Below, piece after piece: positions 52,542 through 60,039 of a stretch of DNA of 64,000 bases (its first letter is position 1; the number at the start of each line of letters is the position of its first letter). A program made the translations under genes and the position numbers. This stretch comes from JALUZX01 sp964561605. Lineage in GTDB: Bacteria; Planctomycetota; UBA1135; JALUZX01. Location of the stretch: assembly GCA_964561605.1 (NCBI GenBank), contig CAZLQD010000053.1:124001-188000 (forward strand), written 5' to 3'. Under the pieces are notes generated by a model that was not told the origin of the DNA, made no database searches, and worked only from the letters and a program-made list of their open reading frames with translations.

Positions 52542-54005
52542 TTACCACCACTGCAAAAGGACGGGCAAGGAAAGATCCAGTTTTCCTCCCCCGGCAGGCC
52601 CGAAAGCCTGGGCCGCCAGGAGGAGGGGGCCGGAGAAACCCGGCGGCGTGGGAAAGGCCTTCCGCCCTCCACCGGTCTTGTCGGCCCTCCCCAGGGGAAA
52701 GAGGAAGACCGGCCCCCCCTTCCAGAAGACCTCCCAGGGACCGCCCAGGGGAGTGGGAGGAAAGACCAGGGAAGGAAGGGCCTGGCCGGGCCCGGTGGGA
52801 CCGGGAACCAGGAGGAGGAAAGCCTCCCGAGCGGGTTCCACGCCGGCCCAGTAGAAGAGAGGGTCCCCGGCCCCGGGGGAGAACCTGCCCCGGCGGGCCT
52901 CCTCCAGGAGGATCGCCGGCGCGGGAGGCAGGGGGAGGAAGGCCAGGGCCGAGACCCAACTGTCCGAAGATCCGCCCCCGAGGGAGCGTACGCCCAGGTG
53001 TTCTCCCGTGGTCTTCCCTTTTGAGCCCAGGTCCACGCCGGCGAAGGCGGCGGGGCTCCCCTTGCCCAGGGTGGAGCAAAGGGCCATGGCCCACCCCTTT
53101 CCCGAACCGCCGAAGACCAGGTTCGGAAGGGGACCCAGGGAAGGGGAAGAGGGAGGGAGGAAGGTCCCGCCCCGGGGATCCAGGGCCAGGCAGGCCAGGT
53201 TCCCGATCTTCAGAAGGGGCTTTCCCGCCGAGGAGGCGAGCCCCGAGGCGGCCAGCATCTTGTCCAGGTCGGCCTCCCGGGCCGCCAGGACGACCGACCG
53301 GGGCTTCACGTCCTTCACGAGCCCCCGGGAGTCCAAGGTCATGGCCTTGGCGGGAAGGAAGCAGAGGTCTCCGTCCAGGACCTTGGGCCCGGGAAAGGGC
53401 TCGTCCAGGGCAAGGCTGAAGAAGAGGTTCCCCTGGGAGTCCAGGCAGAAGGCGTCCACGTCCAGGGTGGAGCTCTGGAACCCCAGGGCCTTGGCCAAGA
53501 GGGCACGGGAGAGGAAGACCTCCACCCTCCCGCCGGGGGCCCACCGGAAGATCTCCCCAGGCCCCAAGGTGACGCTCTTCCCTCCCTGGAAGGCTTTCCA
53601 CTTCCTGGCGGTGACGCTCATCCAGAGGGAGCGGGGCCCTGGAACCTCTCCCTTTTCCCTCCTGCAAGGAGCCAGGCCGTCGATCTGTCCCACCACGAAG
53701 GCCGGGGTGTAGTCCCCCCTTCCATCGGGGTCGCCCCGGAAGGCGTGGAGGCTCTCCAGGGAGAGGAACTTCCTGGTGGTGAGCCCCCCTCCCTTCTTCC
53801 CCGGGAGGGCCAGGGCGATTTCCTGGTCGTCCAGGAACCCCAGGGGTCCGGCCCCTTTCCAGGCCCCCAGGAGCTGGGGTTCGTCGGGAACGAAGAGGAG
53901 GGCCCCGCTCTGGCCCCGTAAAAGAGGAGCCCAGAAGAAGAGCAGGAAGGCCAGAACCGGGGGGAAGAGCCGCCCCGAAACCCGGCCTGGAGAAGACCTG
54001 TCCAT
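52542..54005 (-). CDS. Secreted protein of unknown function
   Basis: 487 aa. A signal peptide (LFPPVLAFLLFFWAPLLRG) is clear; GGAG lies 5 nt before the ATG. The rest is predicted beta-rich with many Gly and Pro and few Cys, and I recognise no family or active site. It begins 2 nt after the thioredoxin stop, so it is co-transcribed with it, and nth lies downstream. It may be a lineage-specific surface protein; function unknown. Confidence 0.7.
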   Translation of the reverse strand: MDRSSPGRVSGRLFPPVLAFLLFFWAPLLRGQSGALLFVPDEPQLLGAWKGAGPLGFLDDQEIALALPGKKGGGLTTRKFLSLESLHAFRGDPDGRGDYTPAFVVGQIDGLAPCRREKGEVPGPRSLWMSVTARKWKAFQGGKSVTLGPGEIFRWAPGGRVEVFLSRALLAKALGFQSSTLDVDAFCLDSQGNLFFSLALDEPFPGPKVLDGDLCFLPAKAMTLDSRGLVKDVKPRSVVLAAREADLDKMLAASGLASSAGKPLLKIGNLACLALDPRGGTFLPPSSPSLGPLPNLVFGGSGKGWAMALCSTLGKGSPAAFAGVDLGSKGKTTGEHLGVRSLGGGSSDSWVSALAFLPLPPAPAILLEEARRGRFSPGAGDPLFYWAGVEPAREAFLLLVPGPTGPGQALPSLVFPPTPLGGPWEVFWKGGPVFLFPLGRADKTGGGRKAFPTPPGFSGPLLLAAQAFGPAGGGKLDLSLPVLLQWW

Positions 54006-54007
54006 CT

Positions 54008-54352
54008 TCACTCCAGGAGACCCTTCAATCTTTCCCGGAAGGCATCGAAGGTCTGGACCCCGACGATCCGGTCCTTCACCCGGCCTTCCACCACGAGAAG
54101 GGACGTAGGGACGCCTTCTACGTCGAACCGTTTCACCAGGGCGGGATTCTCGTCGGCGTCCACCACGAGGACCTTCAGGTTCCGCCCCATTTCCCTGGCG
54201 ATCCTGTCCAGGACGGGCTCGAGGGCCCGGCAGGGAGGACACCAGGAGGCGGTGAAGTTCAGGAGGAAGGGGCCCCGTTCCTGGAGGATCTCCTTCTCCA
54301 GGGCCTCTCCCCCGGTCTCATGGGCCTGGTATGCTGTCTCCTCGAAGGACAT
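54008..54352 (-). CDS. Thioredoxin-like protein with WCPPC active site
   Basis: 114 aa. NFTASWCPPCRALEPVLD has the redox cysteines 38 and 41; the cis-proline is in EGVPTSLLV. The WCPPC dipeptide (rather than WCGPC of thioredoxin 1) usually shifts the redox potential, and is common in periplasmic or TlpA-like thioredoxins, but no signal peptide is present, so the protein is probably cytosolic. A perfect 8-bp hairpin (54368-54375 with 54383-54390) lies 16 nt upstream of the start. Divergent from the DsbD-alpha-like gene. Confidence 0.88.
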   Translation of the reverse strand: MSFEETAYQAHETGGEALEKEILQERGPFLLNFTASWCPPCRALEPVLDRIAREMGRNLKVLVVDADENPALVKRFDVEGVPTSLLVVEGRVKDRIVGVQTFDAFRERLKGLLE

Positions 54353-54528
54353 TCCGTTCTTCTCCGGCTCCCGGGGACGAGGCCCGGGAGGGAAAAGAGG
54401 GGTCCCTCGCGGCCCGGCCCCGTCCTGGAAGGACGGAAAGATGTTACGATCTTTTGGGCCGCACCGGGCAGGGGTACCCGGAAAATTCGGCCAGGTGCAC
54501 CAGTTTGGAACGAAACGAGATTCACACC

Positions 54529-55446
54529 ATGAAGGCCCATCCCTTCCGGTTTCTTCTGATCCTGACCCTCTTCCTCTTCCTGGCCTCCCCCGGCAGGCCC
54601 CAGTCCGACGGGGACCGCCCCGCCAAGGAAGGCTCCCAACCGTCCCAGCACGAACAGGGCCCCCCGGGGGACCTCCCCGTTCCCGAGGAGTTCCAGAACA
54701 TGGAGAGCCTCCAGGGCCCCGAGAACCTGAGCGTCCAGGTCTTCACCGACCCCGATCCCCTTCCCCGGGGGGGCTCGGGAGCCATCTACATCCTCCTCAA
54801 CATCGGGGAGGGCCGGTTCATCACCCGTGGGCAGGGGGAGACCTTCGTGAAGCCCCCCGCCAGGTCCGGGCCCTTCACCCTGGGGAAGGCCTCCTGGCCT
54901 GCCCCGTCGGGGAATTTCCGCCACCCCGAATCCGGGGCTCCCGTCCCGGGCTGGACGGGCCAGGTCTTCCTGAAGATCCCCGTCCAGGTCTCCCCGGGAG
55001 CCCGGCTGGGCAAGACCCCGGTGAAGATCGATTTCCAATACAGGGTACTCTCCAGGAAGCCCCCCCTGGCGGGGATGGTGAACGTAGACCCCATCGAGCT
55101 CCAGGCCCGGGTGGGCCCGCCCCTCCCGAAGGTGGTCTTCCCCGGGAAAGGGGGCGCCTCCCCGGGAGGTCCCTCCCGTTCCGCCGCACCGAAAACGAAA
55201 GAAAGGCCATCCGGTCCGTCTTCCGGGAAGTCCCCCGGCGGAGAGGCCTCTTCCGGGAAGACCGGCGAGGGGAGGCTGGCGGCCGTGCCGGGAGCCGGAC
55301 CGGCCTCGGCAGGGGAAGAAGGGGAGGAACCCGGCCTCCCGCCCCCCTCGGGAGGGTTTCCCGCCGGCGCCCCCCTGGTCTTCGCCGCCGCCGGAGTCCT
55401 GGTCCTCCTGGCCCTCTGGATCCTCTTCCGGGGGAAGAGGGCCTAG
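54529..55446 (+). CDS. Membrane-anchored DsbD N-domain-like protein
   Basis: 305 aa. A signal peptide (FRFLLILTLFLFLASPG), an Ig-like beta domain (about 60-205), a Ser/Gly/Pro-rich linker and a C-terminal transmembrane helix (APLVFAAAGVLVLLALWILF) followed by RGKRA. The beta domain follows the nDsbD pattern (SWPAPSGNF, PGWTGQVFLKIPVQV, KIDFQYRVLS), but the two redox cysteines of nDsbD are absent, so it would be structural or binding. It diverges from a thioredoxin gene, which fits a redox theme. The match is by pattern and needs profile testing. Confidence 0.6.
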   Translation: MKAHPFRFLLILTLFLFLASPGRPQSDGDRPAKEGSQPSQHEQGPPGDLPVPEEFQNMESLQGPENLSVQVFTDPDPLPRGGSGAIYILLNIGEGRFITRGQGETFVKPPARSGPFTLGKASWPAPSGNFRHPESGAPVPGWTGQVFLKIPVQVSPGARLGKTPVKIDFQYRVLSRKPPLAGMVNVDPIELQARVGPPLPKVVFPGKGGASPGGPSRSAAPKTKERPSGPSSGKSPGGEASSGKTGEGRLAAVPGAGPASAGEEGEEPGLPPPSGGFPAGAPLVFAAAGVLVLLALWILFRGKRA

Positions 55447-55480
55447 GCCCTTCCCCCGGCCGGCCTTTCCACCGGCCCGG

Positions 55481-55819
55481 TCAACCCCGGAATCTCCCGG
55501 GATAGCCCTTCTTCCGCCGCTTCCTTCCGGGCCGCCCCCGCCGCCCCTTCCTTCCCTGGTAGGAGCGTTTCTCCCCGGTCCTCTCCCTCCTCCGGGAGGG
55601 GGCTTCCGCCAGGCCCTCCATCCGGAAGGGATTCCCTTCCACCGGTTCCGTTCCGTTCCACTCTCCGCAGAAGAGGCACCTGGACCGGGAAGAGGCGAGC
55701 CTCTCTGCGCAGGTGGCGGTGCAATCCACCGTATCGGGATGGATGTCGCAGGAGATCCTCTGCTTGTAGGGCTCTCCCCGGCAGGCGGGGCTGTAACAGG
55801 GACGGACGACTTCGATCAC
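55481..55819 (-). CDS. Small Cys-rich protein with basic tail
   Basis: 112 aa. The GTG start overlaps the nitrilase stop by 4 nt (GTGA), strong evidence that it is translated. The N-terminal half has cysteine pairs (CYSPAC, CTATC, CLFC) that could bind zinc; the C-terminal 40 residues are extremely basic (GRKGRRGRPGRKRRKKG), suggesting nucleic acid or polyanion contact. No family recognised. Confidence 0.6.
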   Translation of the reverse strand: MIEVVRPCYSPACRGEPYKQRISCDIHPDTVDCTATCAERLASSRSRCLFCGEWNGTEPVEGNPFRMEGLAEAPSRRRERTGEKRSYQGRKGRRGRPGRKRRKKGYPGRFRG

Positions 55820-56658
55820 TCCTGGTCCTCCCAGTCTTTCCAGATTTCTGCGTAGACGCCGGGCGCCCGGTCCCCCCGGAGAGGAAGTTCCTTCTCGGCC
55901 TTGTCCAGGGCGGCGAGGTCCACCCGGGCGGCGAGGACGCCCTCCTCTTCAGGATCCATCTCCGCCACCACCTCGCCCCAGGGGGAGACGAGGCAGGAGG
56001 AACCGGCGAAGCGGGTCATCTTGCCCGAAAGGGGACTCCTGTCCAGGCCGCACCTTCCGGAGGCGAGGAGGAAGCACTGGTTCTCCAGGGCCCGGACCCG
56101 GGCGAGGAGCCGGAAATGCTCCCGCCTGGCCAGGGGCCACTGGGCGGGGACGAGGAGGACCTGGACTCTCCGGGTGAAGTACCACCGGGTGAGTTCGGGG
56201 AAGCGAAGGTCGTAACAGACCACCATCCCGAGCCTGCCCAGGGAGGTGCGGGCCAGGAAGGGCCTTCTTCCGGGGGAGAAGAGCCTGTCCTCGCCGGCCC
56301 GGCGGAAGAGGTGGATCTTCCGGTACCACCCCAGGTGCCGACCCTTCTCCAGGAGGAAACCGGCGTTGTAGAGCCGGCCCCCCTCCTGGAGAGCCGTACT
56401 GCCTCCGATCACCAGGTCGAGCTCCCGGGAGAGGAGGAGGAGTTCTTCCTGGGCCCGGGAGGCCTCGGCCAGGACGTCCTCCTCCCCTGCCACGGGAAAG
56501 GAGGTGGCCCACATCTCGGGAAGGAGGGCGAGGCGGGCACCCCCGGCGGCGGCCTCCCGCAGAAGGGAGGCGGCCTTCCCCAGGTTGAAGGATGGGTCGC
56601 TCCGCTTCACGTCCCATTGGAGGGCGGCGGCGGAAAAGGATCCGGGCGGGCTGGACAT
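55816..56658 (-). CDS. Nitrilase/carbon-nitrogen hydrolase family amidase
   Basis: 280 aa. The catalytic triad is Glu48 (LPEMW), Lys114 (YRKIHLF) and Cys148 (VCYDLRFPE), in the spacing of omega-amidase and carbon-nitrogen hydrolases. These hydrolyse non-peptide amides such as alpha-ketoglutaramate; the specific substrate is uncertain, though YRKIHLF and CYDLRFPELTRWY favour the omega-amidase (NIT2) group. Upstream hairpin at 56676-56725. Coupled to the small Cys-rich gene. Confidence 0.92.
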   Translation of the reverse strand: MSSPPGSFSAAALQWDVKRSDPSFNLGKAASLLREAAAGGARLALLPEMWATSFPVAGEEDVLAEASRAQEELLLLSRELDLVIGGSTALQEGGRLYNAGFLLEKGRHLGWYRKIHLFRRAGEDRLFSPGRRPFLARTSLGRLGMVVCYDLRFPELTRWYFTRRVQVLLVPAQWPLARREHFRLLARVRALENQCFLLASGRCGLDRSPLSGKMTRFAGSSCLVSPWGEVVAEMDPEEEGVLAARVDLAALDKAEKELPLRGDRAPGVYAEIWKDWEDQE

Positions 56659-56666
56659 GACAGCCC

Positions 56667-56725
56667 GAAAAGATACCGGCGCGCCCGGGAGTCCTCCATC
56701 GTCCTCCCTCCCGGGATCGCGCCGG
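56667..56725 (-). terminator. Terminator-like hairpin after the HU gene
   Basis: Arms 56676-56691 and 56708-56725 pair over 16 bp with one 2-nt bulge and a 16-nt loop; TATCTTTT follows on the minus strand (56675-56668). The nitrilase ATG is only 9 nt past the T tract, so it may also act as a leader structure for that gene. Confidence 0.6.
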
Positions 56726-56752
56726 CAGGAATCCTCCAGGGGACGTGCCCCC

Positions 56753-57211
56753 TCAGTCCAGGATCAGCTCCGGCCTGGGACAAGAGGCGTCCTGGGGCCC
56801 GTGGAGCTTGACGAGGAGGTTCTTGCTGGGCTTGAAGACCACCGTGCCCTTGTCGGGGACCTCCACGCTCTCACCCGTCTTGGGGTGCTTGTAGGCCCTT
56901 CCCTTCCTCGTGCGGCTCTCGAAGGTTCCGAAGCCCTTCACGGCGACCTTCCGCTTCTCCCTCAGGAGATCGGTTATGACCCGCAAAACCGTATTCACGG
57001 TCCGCATGGCTCTCTTCCGGGAAATGCCGAGCCTCTCGGCGACGGTATCGGAGAGTTCCGCCTTGTTGGCCCAGCCGCTCGCCCAGCCCGGGCGGCATTC
57101 GCCGGTGGAAGAGGGTTTCGCCGTGACGGCGGCGGCTTCACCCGTCTCCTTTTCCTGCACGGCGATCCTGCCCGAAAGGACCATGGGCCCGTTCTGGTTC
57201 GTTCGCGTCAT
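56753..57211 (-). CDS. HU/IHF-family DNA-binding protein with N-terminal extension
   Basis: 152 aa; ordinary HU is about 90. The HU domain is at about 48-140: NKAELSDTVAERLGISRKRA, VKGFGTFESRTRKGRAYKHPKTGE (the DNA-binding beta arm) and VVFKPSKNLLVKL. About 45 residues without family precede it (MTRTNQNGPMVLSG). HU bends and compacts DNA. AGGAGG lies 10 nt before the ATG at 57211. The extension includes a Cys and a QEKETGEAA stretch and may be a lineage feature. Confidence 0.9.
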   Translation of the reverse strand: MTRTNQNGPMVLSGRIAVQEKETGEAAAVTAKPSSTGECRPGWASGWANKAELSDTVAERLGISRKRAMRTVNTVLRVITDLLREKRKVAVKGFGTFESRTRKGRAYKHPKTGESVEVPDKGTVVFKPSKNLLVKLHGPQDASCPRPELILD

Positions 57212-57315
57212 TTCCCCTTTTCCTCCTGTGCTGCAGCGGAATCCCTCGAAGAGGGACCTCCCCACGTCTTCCTACCCCTTTTCCCTTTTCCCCTTGCCGC
57301 CGCAGCCTCGGCGGG

Positions 57316-58077
57316 TCAGGTGGCCCGGATCTTCTCCAGCAAGGTGTCTTCCACCTTCTTCGCCACCTGTCCCAGGTACCTGCTCACCACCGCATCTGGA
57401 AAGGAGAGCAGGTAGGGGGTCCGCTTCTGGACGGCCTTGTTCACGGCCGGATCCTCGGGAAGGAACCCCAGCAATTCTATGTTCAACCCCAGGAACCGGT
57501 TGGTGCATCCCTGGAGCTTCTTGTAGACCGCTTCCGCTTCGTCCATGGAGAGGACCCGGTTCACCAGAAGGTGGAGTCCCCCCTTGTACCCTTCTGTGGT
57601 GATCACCTTCATGATCCCGTAGGCGTCGGCGATTGCCGCGAAATTGGGCGTGCACACCACCAGGGTGTGGTCGGAGATCTTGATGAAGTCCGTCACCGAC
57701 CTGGAGATCCCGGCGGCCGTATCTATGATGATGACGTCCACCCAGGGCGTGAGCTGGAGGACCGCATCCAGGATCTTCTGGCGCCCCGCCTCGTCCAGGT
57801 TGGCCATCTCCGCCACGCCGGAACCCCCGGAGATCATCCGCAGTCCCGCCGGTCCTTCCACGATCACCTCCGGCAGGTCCACTTTTCCGTCCACGTAATC
57901 CGAGAGGGTCTTCTCCGGCCTGGATCCGCAAAGGATGTGGGCGTTGGCGAGCCCGAGATCGGCGTCCAGGATCAGGGTCCTCCTCCCGCTCGAAGCGAGG
58001 GAGGTCCCCAAGTTGACTGCGAAGGAAGTCTTCCCCACGCCTCCCTTACCCGAAGTCACTGATAGGATCTGGGCCAT
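57316..58077 (-). CDS. FlhG/MinD-like ParA-family ATPase
   Basis: 253 aa. The deviant Walker A SGKGGVGKT with LDADLGLANAHIL, VDVIIIDTAAGIS and VLVNR mark a MinD/FlhG ATPase that dimerises on a membrane or partner to position cell structures. FlhG traits are GISRSVTDFIKISDHTLVVCTPNFAAIADAYGIMKVI. No flagellar or min genes are near, so the role is open. The ATG at 58077 is preceded by GGGAAT; extending to 58320 would run toward the tRNA region and was rejected. Confidence 0.88.
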   Translation of the reverse strand: MAQILSVTSGKGGVGKTSFAVNLGTSLASSGRRTLILDADLGLANAHILCGSRPEKTLSDYVDGKVDLPEVIVEGPAGLRMISGGSGVAEMANLDEAGRQKILDAVLQLTPWVDVIIIDTAAGISRSVTDFIKISDHTLVVCTPNFAAIADAYGIMKVITTEGYKGGLHLLVNRVLSMDEAEAVYKKLQGCTNRFLGLNIELLGFLPEDPAVNKAVQKRTPYLLSFPDAVVSRYLGQVAKKVEDTLLEKIRAT

Positions 58078-58278
58078 ATTCCCACGCCCTTTTCCAATGA
58101 AGCCTTCTCCCCTGGGAAACCACCTGGAAGGGCCGAGCCCACTTACACCCAGGCAAAAGGATTGTCGGAATCTGGAGGCCCGGACTTTGCTAAACTTGCC
58201 CCACCGGGAGCCAGCGGGAGGGCCAGATCGGGACAATCTTCCGGTTTCCCTCCGCCTCCTTCCCTGTTCTTCCCCCCC

Positions 58279-58307
58279 TTGAACTTTTTCCCCTCCCTCT
58301 CTATACA
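58279..58307 (+). promoter_or_regulatory. Promoter of tRNA-Ala
   Basis: TTGAAC (58279-58284), 17-nt spacer, TATACA (58302-58307), 17 nt before the tRNA 5' end. Confidence 0.6.
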
Positions 58308-58324
58308 GGGGCCTCGGCATGGCT

Positions 58325-58400
58325 GGGGACGTAGCTCAGCTGGGAGAGCGTGGCGTTCGCAATGCCAAGGTCGTGGGTTCGAATCCCATCGTCTCCACCA
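58325..58400 (+). tRNA. tRNA-Ala (anticodon CGC), CCA encoded
   Basis: 76 nt clover leaf. Acceptor stem GGGGACG/CGTCTCC with the G3:U70 wobble pair that identifies alanine tRNA; D stem GCTC/GAGC; anticodon stem TGGCG/TGCCA around TTCGCAA with anticodon CGC (reads GCG); T-loop GGTTCGAATCC; discriminator A73 and genomic CCA at 58398-58400. Confidence 0.97.
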
Positions 58401-58447
58401 GCCATCTCCTTCAGCACCAGTGATTTAGGAGCCCGCCCGCCCTCTCG

Positions 58448-59926
58448 TCACTCCAGGAAGAGCTCGATCCTCCGGGCGATGGCCCTCTCACAGACCTTGC
58501 AGTAGGACCTCTCTTCGGGTGAGAAGGCGAACATCAGGCAGTGGAGGGAAGGCCTGTAGAGCCCCTTCGAGGCGTACCCCCCTCCTTCGAAGGCCCCGAT
58601 CTTGTTCCAGTAGGGGCTCCTCTCCAGGAACTTCCTGAGGGCCTCCTTGTGGGCCTTCTTCAAGGCGGCGAGCTCCCTGCGGAGCCTTTCCCTCTCCTTC
58701 CCCGGGGCCGCCCGGCCGGCCTGGGCCTGGAGGGCCCTCTCCCGGCCCCGGAACTTCTCCTGGAGCCTTTCGTAGGCTTCCTTTCCCCAAGGCGTCGGAA
58801 TGGGCGTTCCCGGCTCCACCAGGTCCTTCCACTTCAGGCGGGCCGGGTCCAGGAGGGCCGTCAGGTTGGGCACCCGGGGTTCCACCCCGGGGGGATAGAA
58901 ATCGTTGTAGGCCACCCGGGCGGAATAGTATTCGTCCCCCAGCCCCCCGAAGGAGTGTCCCAGTTCGTGGAGGAAGACCCTGTCGGGATCGGGGCCGTCG
59001 GCGGCGAAGATGCAGTAGAGGTTGTAGATCCCTCCTCCCCCGTAGCGTTTCTTGTTCACCACGATGGCCAGGGTGTCGTGGGGCACGGCGGCGGCCGTCT
59101 CCTGGACGGCCCGGTTCCGGAAGGTGAGGCAGTACCTGGGCAACCCGAAGGCGCAATGGGTGGCCTCCAGGGAGGTGTGCCGCCAGACGCCCCGGTCGGG
59201 CTCGTCGCACCCTTCCTCCAGGGAGGGCCGGAAGGCCCCCCAGACATTGATCCTGTCCCGGAAGCGGGAGAAGGGTCGCTGGGTGAAGAGGTATCCCGTG
59301 AAGCGTTCCACGTCGCGGCGGAATTTCTTCTCCTGGCCGCGGGTGTATCCTTCACCCAGGAAGGCCAGGTCCAGGCACTTCCAGGGGGGGCCGGCCCGGT
59401 GGACCTGGAAGGAGATCACCCCCATGCCGGGCTTCTCCCGGTGGATCCTTTCGTCCCGGGGATCCAGGAGGACCTGCAGGAGGGACCGGGCCTTCCCGCC
59501 GGGATCCAGGGCAAGGACCCGGAAGGAGAGGGGTCTCTTCGGCATGGGAAGGAGGCAGGACTCCCGGAAGACCCGGACCTTCCCCTTCCCGGCCTCGCCG
59601 GTGGTCTTGTATTCCCCGAAGATGCTGTCGAAGCCCCGGGAGAAGAGGAGTTCGCCCGAGGAGGGATCCCTCACTTCCACCCTGTATCCGCCCAGGTCCA
59701 GGGGATCGACGAGACGGGACCTGGGACCTGCCCAGGGCCCTTGCATCCAGAGGGAGTCCGGGCAGATCCACTCCTCCTTCCCGTTCCCCCCGTGGAAGTA
59801 GTCCACCCTGAGAGAGGCGTCCCAGCGGAACCATTTCCCCGGGCCGGCCTCTTCTCCTCCCCCGGCGAAAGCCCAGGGGATCAGAAAGGCCGCGGTCCAG
59901 GCCAGGGCGAAGAAGAAAGTCTTCAT
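58448..59926 (-). CDS. Secreted M64 (IgA peptidase-like) metallopeptidase
   Basis: 492 aa with a signal peptide (FFFALAWTAAFLIPWAFA). The zinc motif HELGHSFGGLGDEY has His320, Glu321 and His324, with the Asp as third ligand of the metzincin-like M64 fold; AFLGEGYTRGQEKKF is the typical family start of the catalytic domain. M64 includes IgA protease of Clostridium ramosum. The C-terminal 100 residues include a Cys-rich SYCKVCERA segment. Divergent in no way from its upstream GT-C gene, 113 nt away on the same strand. Confidence 0.88.
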   Translation of the reverse strand: MKTFFFALAWTAAFLIPWAFAGGGEEAGPGKWFRWDASLRVDYFHGGNGKEEWICPDSLWMQGPWAGPRSRLVDPLDLGGYRVEVRDPSSGELLFSRGFDSIFGEYKTTGEAGKGKVRVFRESCLLPMPKRPLSFRVLALDPGGKARSLLQVLLDPRDERIHREKPGMGVISFQVHRAGPPWKCLDLAFLGEGYTRGQEKKFRRDVERFTGYLFTQRPFSRFRDRINVWGAFRPSLEEGCDEPDRGVWRHTSLEATHCAFGLPRYCLTFRNRAVQETAAAVPHDTLAIVVNKKRYGGGGIYNLYCIFAADGPDPDRVFLHELGHSFGGLGDEYYSARVAYNDFYPPGVEPRVPNLTALLDPARLKWKDLVEPGTPIPTPWGKEAYERLQEKFRGRERALQAQAGRAAPGKERERLRRELAALKKAHKEALRKFLERSPYWNKIGAFEGGGYASKGLYRPSLHCLMFAFSPEERSYCKVCERAIARRIELFLE

Positions 59927-60039
59927 GGGAACCACCCTTTCTCCTCCCGCCCCGATCCCCCCGAGTTTGACGAAACCCGCCGGCTCCGCAAGGAGAACCG
60001 GCCCTCCCCGGGAGGCATCGCCGGAAGGACCGGTGCCCC

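Noticed and set aside
57316..58320. A longer start for the FlhG/MinD-like ATPase, up to base 58320.
   Set aside because: The first 81 residues would be low-complexity basic sequence running up to the tRNA gene and its promoter; ParA homology starts at the MAQILS methionine (58077).
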